Shown: piece after piece, positions 38,701 through 50,700 of the stretch | Layout: every line of letters starts with the position of its first letter | Position numbering within the stretch: position 1 is the first letter of the stretch | Source of the DNA: Nymphaea colorata | Lineage: Eukaryota > Streptophyta > Magnoliopsida > Nymphaeales > Nymphaeaceae | Assembly (NCBI RefSeq): GCF_008831285.2 | Contig: NC_045141.1 | Span: forward strand, 1,676,001-1,740,000 | Length of the DNA: 64,000 nucleotides | Direction of reading: 5' to 3' | Program-made: the position numbers and the translations under genes | The notes under the pieces: model-generated | Told to the model about the DNA's origin: nothing | Database searches by the model: none | The model's input: only the letters and a program-made list of their open reading frames with translations

Positions 38701-41700
38701 ACCAAGCCGGAGATGCCACTGAAAGACTGTAGACTCTGATGTAGAGGAGGTTGCAGCAAGGCCCATAGGAGTCGACAGGATGTAGACACCCCCTTTCTCA
38801 TAGCCGCCACCAATCGTCTTCCCAGTTTGCAAGTCCTGAAATGAGCATGAACCAGGGTCAAAAATAATACGACAGTGTAAATCAGTAGTCAACTGTTTAA
38901 CTGAGAGTAAATGAGATGGAAATTCAAAAGCATATAAAACATGTGAAATAGTCATAGACTTAGAGAGTTTCACATCTCCAGAACCCAATATGGGTGACAG
39001 TCTACCATCTGCAATTTTTACATGACGTGGCTGGAGAAATTTATGCAGAGTAGTAAAAGACTCGGGTCTGCTGCAGAAATGTCTCGATGCTCCTGAATCA
39101 ATAATCCACGAAGTACCTGAGTCAGACGTGGAAGGACCCGCTGAGAAGGCTCGATCAGTCACCACTGTAGTAGCTGAAGCCTGTGAGGCTTTGTGTGCCA
39201 AAAATTGCTCATACTCAACTCTGTCAATGCTAACTGTCTCTGGAGCTATACTAGGCGAAGAGTCCTCCACTGTAGGAGTGGTAGTCTGTGCAGAACCCAT
39301 AGACGAGTAAGTAGAGCTCTTGCCCTGTTTGGTGACCATATTTCTTCCCTGTGACAAAGAGGATGGGCGACCATGTTTATCCCAACAGCGATCCTCTAAA
39401 TGACCAATCTTACCACAATAGGTGCATTGGAACCTCCCACGGCCCCCAGTTCCACGACCTATACCTCTTCCTCTTGTACTATAGGTGGAGCCATGACCAC
39501 GACCACCCCCCACAGCAAGTGCAGAGGCAGGCGTCACACCAGCTGGTTGAGACAGACTAATAGCAAGACGGCTAAGTCTGTTGTACGCATCAGAGAGGTC
39601 AGGAATTTCACTTCCAGTGAGCATCTGATCCTTAGCAGCAGCATATTCAGGAGAGAGACCAGCAAGAAACTTTGCAACCATAGTAGGTTCAAAGTGTGAC
39701 TTATAACACGATTTGCACGGAGGACGCAAGAATTTCAAACGTTCATAAGTGGCTTTAACTGTGGCAAAGTATTGAGATAAATCCTGACTTCCCTGTCGGA
39801 GATTGTGCAACTCTTCTTCAACTTGAAGGATTTTACTCACATTCTTATCTTGAGAATATGTCTGTCTAAGAAATTCCCACATCTCCTTCGCAGTAGTATA
39901 GTACGTAATAGTAGAAGCAATCTGAGGTTGAACACTATTCATAATCCACGACATTACCATGTTGTCGTCCTCTTCCCAGGTTATGTACTTCCCTGATTTG
40001 TTAGTAGGCTCATCCTCTTCAATTATGTGTCTCTTCCGATGACCTTTAATTGACAACATAAAGGATCTGGACCACAGTTCATAGTTGTGTCCATCTAGTT
40101 TAACTGTAGATCCATAGGAGAAGGGATTTCCACCTCCTTTGTGATCGTTACCACCCTCGGAATTGCGGCTCTCAGCCATAATAAATCACAGCAAGGATAA
40201 GAATACCACGATAAACTGTATATAAGCAGCAACTTCACGTGGACAACAGGAATAACACACGAAACAAAGGAACATGCGCACGTTTCTTTCACATTCCCAA
40301 ACAGCAAATAAAAGTAGCCTGCTGAAACCACACCAGAAAATAACAACTTGCTGGACCAGAAAATAACAACTTGCTGGAAATAACTTGCTGAACAAACACG
40401 TCAGACAAGAACATGGAATACAGCCTGCTGAAAAACACGCCAGAAAATAACTTGCTGAAAAAAAAACCTTACAAACAAGGTCTGCCGCTGCTTCTACTAT
40501 TCCCAACCTCAACTCTTAAACAGCAGGTCCATATCTTTCGTAAAAAAAAATTGCAAAACCTGTTCTGCATCACCAAAACTTCTATCATACCTTACACCGC
40601 AGCCACTAACAGCATAACGTTCCACTCAAATACTCTCAACAGCGTCCATCAACAGCCCATAACCTTGTCCACGCACTATCCATCAACAGCCCATAACCTT
40701 GTCCACGCACTCCACTAGAGGATCTGATCACGCCTTCCACATAGGCGAGATCAGGTCCTCTTCCACGCAAGAAGAAAAATAAGGGAAACCAGCGATCACG
40801 CCAGCAACAACTTGAGATGCTCACGTACGAGAAATCTGAGATGAATGGTTCACACCAGCAGACTTGAAGGTTCACGCCAGCAGACTGAATCAATACCACA
40901 AGGAAGGCACGAGAGGATCACGCCAGCAAACTTGAGTCGATCACACCAACGTAGGCTCTGATACCATGTTACGTGATGAAGAAGGGAAGAACGAGAGTGG
41001 GAGAGAGAGAGAGAGAGAGAGGCGAGAAAACTTTTCATTAATCTCGTGCTCTAATCTCAACTTGAAGGGAGATTAGGGCACGGCTGAGACAGTTACAAGA
41101 GAAGGACAAATGAAATATTAAAAGGACAAAAAGGAACCCTAACTCTTAAATAATCAAATAACTCCCACATTTAAAAATAAACTTTCTAATTTCAACAATA
41201 TATATGTATAAATCTGGACACATACATTCTAACAAGCTTGACTAATTTTTTTTTGTTGTTTTTAAATTTGTTTTGAAGTCCAAATGATTAGGACTTCGAC
41301 TTGGAGCCTTCAATGAAATTCGATCTTTTCATGTCTTGCTTGCCGCTGCCGACACTCCTGCAGCCCACAGGCCATCACCATCGCTATTGCCGCCTACTCC
41401 GGTGATCTTGCAGGTCCTCGCAGCCGTGACGTCCCAACTCCCGCAGCACCGCCCTGCCTCGCTGGCACCACGCATGCCTCACATCTATGCTTTTCCCGCA
41501 ACCCACAGGCCCTCACATCATACCTCATGACTCTCGTTTGAATCTCATGCCTACCCTCGCCGTCGCACCCTAGCCTTTGCTGCCACAACTCTTGGTTCCT
41601 GCTTTGCCTCTTATCTTCTGCCCTGCTCCTGCAGGCTGCAAGCCCTTGCCGTCACACCTCCCAGCTTTTGCACTCGCACTCATCATCGTCACTGCACCTC

Positions 41701-44700
41701 GCCATCGCCGCCGCACCTCCCGACTTAACCACCGCCTGTCGATGCTGCTCTGCTCCCATAGCCTGCAGGCCCTCACTGTCACACCCCAACCTTTTGACCC
41801 TCAAAAAAAAAAAATTCTAAACATAAAGCATTGAGGTGCGACTACACAACAATTCAAAAAGGAGGGAGCTATGCCATTAGAAACAATGAGGCAAACTTTC
41901 ATTTATATAACAATTTCAGTTCATACAAAATTACATTAATGTGTGTGACAAAAATGCCCCAAACCGTATGATTGATGCCTAACAAAAAGAAGACATCAAT
42001 ATAACCCAAAACACGACGCGCTGGCACTACAAAAGACCCAAAACCTTCCCAATAGAATGTGAGTGAAGTTATCTGATCAACCTGTTGTCTCGGGTCCGTC
42101 AAAACCTGAAAAAAAGAAACAACTGTAGGCTTAGCCTTCGCAGTATAGCAACAAGCCAGGAAAATCCCAAACTCTCTTAGGTAGTGCTCAAATATGAGAT
42201 AATCACATTATCATCAGCATAGTCACATCATTTGCCAAGAAGGCCCCTCACATAGACCACGGCATGTGAAGGCTACTCAATGGCCAGATACATTTCATTC
42301 ATATACTTCATTTTCATTAGCTTTAGTGAATTGACAGTTCCTGTGGGTGCAAACATAGACACGTGCACACCATGGGCGGCCTACAGCCGAAATACAACCC
42401 TCGTGGTGGCCCATAACAGTATGGATTCATTCCCGCTGCAGCGGTAGAGCACTCATCCATGGGTGTGTGAATTCCAAGGAGAGATACTCAGTCTTCCCTA
42501 GGACACCCAGGTTGGAAAGGCGGGAGCCCAATGCTCTAAGCATATCACACAACAGTACCCTGGGGCCTTGCACCGCATGCGCTCCGAACAGGCGAGACTA
42601 GTGGCGAAGATGGGACAACTCCCAAACATATAGCCACATCCCACTGGCCTCTTATCTCTTATTCTTTCATTATTATCATTATAATAGTACACTTACAAAA
42701 TGACTGGCTAGTTCATGAATGAGGTTGGTACACTTCATGGGTGCACCCACACCTCCAATTGCCTCCACACGAGGGCCATACATATCATTACATTCTTACC
42801 TAGCCGTCATACTGTACGGGTACAACCACCCTCCAATTCATTCATTTGCATCATTGCCCGCGGCAATGCATATGCAACAAATCACAACATTCACATTCAT
42901 AAGCACTCACATCTTATCAAACACATCAATCACACCTTTCAAAACTTAGCCAAATCTCAGAGAGTAGTCTCGATCCGTGATGGCTTGTAGCTGTTCTATG
43001 CAATTATCATTCTATGATGCTCTCTAATGCACAATCGGGGTTGAGGAGACACTCGACTCGATACCCCACCTCATCTGTTCTAAACAGTTATCAATTCTAG
43101 AATGCACATGCAAATGCGTAACAATTTTCAAAACGAGCTTCTAATAGCTATCCAAAACAAAACTTGTTACATGACAAATCATTCACAAAATGACTGGCTA
43201 GCTCATGAGGTTGGTTCACTTCACAAGTGCTCCCACACCTCCAATTGCCTCCACACGAGGGCTACATATATCATTAACATTCTTAGCTAGTCGTCATGAC
43301 AATACGGGTACAACTACCCTTCAATTCATTCAATTGTATCATTGCCCACGGCAATGCATATGCAACAAATCACAACATTCACAATCACACACATCAGTCA
43401 CATATTTCAGAACTTAGCCAAACCACGAAGAGTAGGCTCGATCCGTGATTGGATCGTAGCTGTCCTAGGCAATTATCAGTCTATGATGTTTTTTAATGCA
43501 CGATTGGGGTCGAGGAGATACTCGACTCGATACCCCACCTCATCTGTCCTAAGCAATTATCAATTCTAGCATACACATGCAATTGTGTAGTAATTTTTTT
43601 CAAAACAAAACTTATCGCATAAGTATTCAATTTCCAGGTATATACATTTTCATTCCAGTACATCACAAACATTCAATCACATTACAATCATTCAGCCACA
43701 TCACAAACACAGGATCCAACGATCCTAAACACACATCCAAAAGTTGGCTCCCAGGCAAGGAATTGCCTGGAATGCCGCCATACCTGTCGCGCATCCACTA
43801 AACACCTCAAACTACAACCCACGTTGCTCAAGGCCTACTTGACGTGCCCGGTGTACCTGCAAACGTAATCAAATGGTAAGTTCTCTACTCGTTTTGCTTT
43901 CCGATTTATACAAATCTAAAAATACAATCATTGAGGCATGTCATCGCCTCAAGAGGGTGTCGACCCGCAAAGCCCTCCAAAAGGTCTCATCCCAACCCTC
44001 GAGGTTGCCACCAACTATTAGAACTCAAAACTTGTATTTGACTTATCACATGTACAATTTTCACTTGTTTTCCTTAGTTGAGGTGTCTTCCCCACCATAA
44101 GATTCTCAACATACAATGTATATGCACATCAATAGAAGCATATTTCCCAAGCTCACTAAAACGATTCTAACGTTCTCCACAACAATACAATCTCTACCAT
44201 GCTTTCTAATTGCTTCAAAAATCAACCCATCATGCTTATAAGATCAATGTAAACATGGATCATCGTCCCTCCACATGAGTCCTAGACCTTCCCCAAAATA
44301 GTAATGTCGTTAACAAACATCCTAATTCATCAAATCTTAAATCTAGCATGCTCCATTAATAATTATACATGCTCCAACAACAAATATACAACAATTTAGG
44401 CAGTCCAAACTGCTGTGACGCTTTCGGCAGCCACACCAAGCATTCAAACGATCCCCAAGGGGCAAAAAGTGCAATGCCGCCATACCAACGCCGTCTAGCC
44501 GCTGTTATGAGAACACATCCCCAAGCTGAAATCCGACCAAACAGCGATAAGAGAATCAAAATCGGCGAAAAGGAGGTTTAAGAGAGGGGTCTGTCATTAG
44601 AAGAGGCCCACGGTAGTTGTAAAAGGGGCTGTGAGAGAGGGAAAGGGCGTGGGCAGAGGGTGCTGATGGAGAGGGGAGAGGCTGCGTAGGAGGGAGGAGG

Positions 44701-47700
44701 AGAAGGAAGAGGAAGGAAGAAGGAAGAAAGCAAAGAGGGTTCGAGAGGGCTTACCCGAGCGCCGCCGCCGCCGCCGCCGCCGCCGTCCTCCACCTCTGTC
44801 GTCGCTGCCCTTCGTCCGCTGCCTGCTTCTCTGTCGCAAGGATCGATGAGAGACGAGAGAACGAAGAAGAGGGAGGTTCTGCGGAAGGCAAGGGAGAAGA
44901 GACGGAGAGGAGGAGAGAGCTAGCGTCGGGCTCCTCTTCACGCCTGGAGTTGGGGTTCGGGTTTGGACCCACTCCAGCCCAACCTAACTTAAAAAGAAAA
45001 ACGAGCGTTCCACTCACCACCACCGCACCTCCCCTTGCCCCTGCCTTGCCATGTACATGACGGGCCTCGACCCGGCCCGGCCCGGCCTATTTAACTACTT
45101 AAAAACGGGCTGGGTCTAGCCTTAAGCATCATCCACCTAGCCCGGCCCTTGCTAACAAGTTAAAAACAAACTGGGTAGGGCCTTGGACATCATCTTCTTG
45201 GTACTGGGTGCAGTTCAGGACCCGGTATTTGACGACTCAAATTTATCGCGCCCGTCCTGGCCCGATGCCTAGCCATAAGAGGTGGCGGTTTTTTGCACAA
45301 ACACAACTTCTTCTTCTTCCTACAACCAGCCAAGTGGACAGACATCAGCTGCCACCCGGTCAGGTGTTTGTATTGGAGCCGCTGACCAGCTGCTGGCCTT
45401 CCAGTTGCCGGCCTTTCTAATGTGTGGCCAAGTGGTGGGGAAGAGGGGCGCTCACAGGCTAGGGCTCGATCCACCCGATGGGCTTCTAGATCTACGGCGG
45501 GCCGTAGGCCGATCCGTCCTCATTGAGACTCCCGGCAAGACAGTTAGGCTAGTTTAGGACCTAGGACGGCCCCAAAGATCCCTTCCATATGACCCATTTT
45601 GAGCCAGTTCTTCCCATCTGTGAACCAGTTCCAGGTCACGACAGACTTGTTTACTGTAATCTTATTGTAATCGTAGCCCAATTTCCATACTAGACTCATT
45701 TCAAACATATCTTTTTTCTTTACTCAAACCAAATCCGAGACCCTACACTCAAATACAAACCTAAATCCAAGATACAATCCTAGCACAAATCCATATGCGT
45801 TTTTGTACCCCATCCAATACCAAAAGTCATACCCAAGCTAGTATATAAGCCTAGAGTCCAACCCAAACTTGACCCAGATGATCCAAATCCCGTATTATTC
45901 TTTGCAGGTACCTTGTAGTGTTGACCAGTTTGGTTAGTTGAGGACGACTCTTTTCCCACCTGGAGGCATGATGCAAGAGGAGAGCAAAAAGACCTTTTGG
46001 ATTTTTATCTATTATTCTCTTGTAGTTGGGTCCAGATCCATAGATTTCGTTTTTACCCTATATAAGGGCATTTAGGCCTCATTTCTAATCAGCCTTGAGT
46101 TTAATGAAACCCTAAACTTCTTTGAGTTTTCCCTTCTTGCAGTTATTTCTAGTCGGTTTTGCGTTCCTTTCGATTTTCCTAGTTTAATTTGGACGTTGAC
46201 CGTGGGTTAGAAGAGTAGTCCTCTTCCCCACTACGTCAGTGGGATACCCATGTTGACATGGTGCGAAATGGGTATGGGAATGCACCTAGACACGCTGGGA
46301 CATGGTCAAACCTGTGCAGGTGCGGTCAATGCATCCATTGTCGTATCTATCCTTTTTTGGACTAGGTCAAAGTTGATCGTGCCATTAATTTGGTTTTCTT
46401 TTTGTAGAAACAAAATGTGCACGAGAGAAGAAGAAAGCACACGGATGTAACGTGGAAAACCCTCGACTCGAGGGAAGAAAAACCACGGGTGAGGAGGTCT
46501 GGTGCCCACTAGCCTCCAGACACTCTCTCTCTTCAACACTTCATTTAACACAAAGATTAGGGTTTACAGAAGTATAAGTAGTCCTAATTAGGACAAACCG
46601 GATCGGGTACGGATCCGGACCCGAACAACAAAACCCGTCAACACTCCCCCTCAAGTTGGGCATACATATCAAACATGCCCAACTTGGATACATTTCTCTC
46701 AAATGGAGTTACACTTAAGGCCTTGGTTAGGACATCAGCAGTTTGGTCTTCAGACTTCATGTAAGGTAGCGTCAATTCCTTAGCATCAATTCTTTCTCTG
46801 ATGAAGTGACGGTCGATCTCCACATGCTTTGTTCGATCATGAAGAACCGGGTTGTTAGCCAAGTTAATTGCAGACTTATTATCACAATACATCCTCATAG
46901 GCCCTTCAATCTCTATTCCAATATCTGTCAGTAAGATCTTCAGCCATAACAATTCTGATACCCCAGTAGCCACAGCCCTATATTCAGCCTCTGCACTTGA
47001 GCGGGAACACACATCTTGTCTCTTGCTTCTCCAAACAACCAAATTTCCCCCCAAGTAGACGCAGTATCCTGAAGTAGATCTTCTGGTGTCAACACAGCCT
47101 GCCCAGTCTGCATCAGAATACCCTTCAACTTCAATAGATCTTTGTTGCACATATAGAAGTCCCTTTCCGGGATTCTTCTTCAAGTAGCACAAAATTCTAT
47201 CTACAGCCTTCAAGTGCATATCTGTAGGTGCATGCATGAACTGGCTCATCACATTTACAGCAAATGTGATATCAGGTCTAGTCAGAGTGAGATAAATCAG
47301 TTTGCCAACTAGACGTTGATATCTCCCTTTAGCTTCTTCACCCAACAGTTCTCCATCTTTGCTACCAAGTTTATGCCCAGCATCTATAGGAGTAGAGGCT
47401 GGTCTGCATCCCAGTTTTCCTGTCTCCTTTAGTAGATCCAGGGTATACTTCCTTTGACTAAGTACAAGAGTTGTACCTGATCTAGCAATTTCAATACCCA
47501 GAAAATACTTCAGCTTACCAAGATCTTTTAGATCGAATTCAGTAGATAGTAAACCCTTTAATCTTGCTATCTCTTCCTTATCATCACCTGTAACAATCAT
47601 ATCATCAACATAAACCAATAGTAGAGTAACTTTACTCTCTCTTCTCTTTACAAACAGGGTATGATCTCCATTTCCTTGTTTGTAGCCATGTTTCTTCATA

Positions 47701-50700
47701 ACAAGTCTGAGCCGTTCAAACCATGCTCGGGGAGACTGTTTCAGCCCATACAAAGCTTTCTTCAATTTACAACATTTTCCAGGCTTCTCAAAACCTGGTG
47801 GCATGCACATGTACACTTCCTCTTCGAGATCTCCATTGAGAAAGGCATTTTTTACATCAAGTTGGCACATCTCCCAACCCTTCAGCACCGCCAATGAAAT
47901 AATAACTCTAACAGTCTTCATCTTTGCAACAGGAGCAAACGTCTCTAAGTAGTCGATCCCATATTTCTGACTGAACCCCTTGGCCACCAATCGTGCTTTA
48001 TACCTTTCAATGCTACCATCTGGTTTGTACTTAACAGTGTAGACCCACTTCGACCCAACCAAGTGGGCTGCTTCAGGAATATCAACCACCTCCCATGTCT
48101 GATTTCTGTCTAAAGCTTCCATCTCTTCTTTCATTGCATGAGACCACTTAGTGTCACCCTGAGCCTCTGTAGCATTCCTGGGAATCACAACCACAGCCAA
48201 GGAGGATACAAAACATTTATAGTCAGTGCTCAATCTAGAGTAAGATACGAAGTTACCAATAGGGTGTTGGGTACATGACCTGACCCCCTTTCTCAAGGCA
48301 ATAGGAAGATCCTCCTTTTCTTTTCCAACATCTTGCTTCTGAACACGACTTGGATCATCCAAGGAAGAAGTAGGATTGGGATTCGGTGTAACCTCCTCAT
48401 CATCAATCACCTTGTCAGTACAAGCTCTTCTCCTGGAATACACCTGTCCAAACATACGATTACCCTCTTGTTCTGTCACCAAAGGATGCTCTCCCTCCTT
48501 CTCCTGTTCATGTACATCAGTAGTCGTCCCCTCTTCATCTTTGCCATCTTCATCTTTGCCAAGCACCTTGGCAACAGGATTCTCTTCACGCCTGTAATCC
48601 ATAAAGTCTGTAAACTGAATTTCCTGTGTGGGAGAATACTCTTCCTTAGACATTAATTTCTCCCCCTGAAGAGAATTCTCACCAAAATAGGAAACATGTT
48701 CCAAGAATGTGACATCTTTGGTAATGTGAAGACGACCAGTGGTAGGATCTAGACATTTATAACCTTTTTGAGTGGAAGAATACCCAAGAAAGACGCCCTT
48801 AATAGATTTGGGATCAAGTTTTTTTACATTGGGGCTGTGGTTATGTATGAAACACACACATCCAAAGACTCGAGGAGGAAGATGAAAAGGTTGACTACTC
48901 CCTGGAAGCATAGAGTATGGAGTATGACCCTTTAGCACACGAGTGGGCATGCGATTAATCAAGTAGACACTAGTAAGGATTGCATCACCCCAATAGTATT
49001 TTGGGAGATGTCTTTGGAACAGTATGGCTCGGGTGACATTGAGCAACTGACGATTTTTCCTCTCAGCAACCCCATTTTGAGGGGGGGTATAACTACAGGA
49101 TGTCTCATGAACAATCCCCCTCTTTCGAAAGAATTCTTCAACAGTGAGACACAGATATTCACGAGCATTATCAGACCGAAAAGTCTTGACAGAATGTCCA
49201 TATTGGTTTTCCACTAGGAGGATGAAAGTTTCAATAATGTGAGGCACCTCACTACGATCTTTCAACAAATACACAAAGGTACATCTTGAATAATCATCTA
49301 TAAAGGTTATAAAGTATTGAAAACCACCACGAGAATGAATGCCCGAAGGCCCCCACACATCAGAATGAACCAAGGAGAAAGCTTTATTAGAACGACTATT
49401 TGAAATTGGATAAGAAGCTCTAACATGCTTCGCAAACTGACACACATCACATGATAACATGGAAATGTTTAAACTAGAACATAGTTCAGGGAACAAATGT
49501 TGCAAAATCCCAAATGGGAGATGACCAAGGCGTTCATGCCAAAACAAAAATAACTGACGACACTCTTCCTCCTTCTTCTCTGTTCTGCAGACTGCTGACA
49601 TAAGAGCTGTGACAACGCGTATAGGAAGCCGATACAGCCCATCAGACACCAAACCAATCCCAATCCTCTTCCCTGTCACCAAGTCCTGCAAAACACAACG
49701 TTTTTCAGAAAATATAAGCTCACACTTCAGTTCCTTGGTAATCTTACTAACAGATAACAAATTTAAGGGAAGATGAGGAACATGTAAGGCATCATGAACT
49801 AAAAAATTATTTAACAAGGAAAGACTCCCTTTCCCTGCCACTGAAGTAAAGGAACCATCGGCAAGGGACACACGTTCCTTTCCCGAGGATAGCTTGTAGT
49901 CATGGAAAAGCTTGGGGTTGCCAGTCATGTGATGAGTGGCACCGCTGTCAACAATCCATTCACCCATAGAAGAAGTACCTTCTCCCCCTGAAATAGCCAA
50001 TGCCTGATTGATCTTCACCTCATCTGGTGTATCTGCCTGACCAACATCAATCTTGCTCAAGTATGCTCGTAGCTCACGAATCTGCTCTGCAGAAATAGAA
50101 CCTTTCCCATCACTCAGACTTGTTGCAGACGATACAGGCTTCTTCCCACTCGAAGACCTCCCCCTACTATCCTTCTTCTCTGGATACAGGTCCCAACAAA
50201 AATCCCTAGTATGACCAAGTTTTTTGCAATGAGTACATTTTCGGGAAGAACGAGGAGTTCCAACAGGGGCACGGCTAACATAGGCAGACTGTTCTTCCCC
50301 CTTTCGTCCACTAGAGAGCAGCCTTCTCTGTTCTTCAGCTTCAACACGGGAATAGACATCTTCAATACTAAATGATTCGTCAGAGTTAAGAATCTGACCC
50401 CTTATATTTTCAAAGTCATCATTCAGTCCAGATAAGAAAAGGAATACCCTGTTTTCCCATTTATCAGTCATGTACTGCATCTGGTCGTGAGGACACCTCC
50501 ATGGAATATCAGAGTGATAGTCAAGGTCCTCCCACTTAGATTTTAATGCTGCATAAAAGTCTGCAACCGAGAGAGCACCTTGTCGCAGGGAATACACATC
50601 CTTCATAAGTTGATACACACGAACTTTCCTTTTCTTTTGGCCATACATCTGCTCCAAAATAATCCACATATCCCTTGCAGTCTTCTTACGAAGAATGAGG

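Larger units (their letters stand above)
35745..41197 (-). mobile_element. Ty1/copia element G, intact and apparently young
   Basis: LTRs of 231 bp at 35745-35975 and 40967-41197 differ at one position (GCACGACTG versus GCACGGCTG). ATATA duplications flank it at 35740-35744 and 41198-41202. The primer-site complement GGCTCTGATACCA is at 40954-40966 and the polypurine complement CTCCCCCTCAAGC starts at 35976. One uninterrupted polyprotein of 1398 residues is present. It lies antisense in the 30-kb kinase intron. Nothing visible prevents autonomy. Confidence 0.95.
41777..45012. mobile_element. Solo LTR, 3.2 kb, Ty3/gypsy (Tekay-like) type
   Basis: The segment begins TGTCACACCCCAACC and ends GAAAAACGAGCGTTCCA, with CTCAC directly before (41772-41776) and after (45013-45017). 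TG...CA ends, the 5-bp duplication, the TGTCACACCCC start and the length fit long LTRs of plant Tekay-type chromoviruses. No coding sequence, primer site or partner LTR exists, so it is what remains after recombination between two LTRs. Clade assignment is from recalled LTR features only. Inside are a 490-bp duplication and a (CCG)n run at 44760-44787. Confidence 0.75.

Noticed and set aside
41336-41834. C-rich frames that look like a proline/alanine-rich protein
   Set aside because: No domain or start context; both strands are open and the tract is split by the solo LTR.
42695-43613. Two repeat copies considered as a CRISPR-like or satellite array
   Set aside because: Only two diverged 490-bp copies inside an LTR; no short regular spacers.
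44578-45023. Overlapping minus-strand frames near a (CCG) run with a GTAAGCC donor-like site
   Set aside because: They lie inside the solo LTR and carry only Arg/Pro/Ser-rich low-complexity sequence. An LTR-driven spliced leader is possible but not supported.
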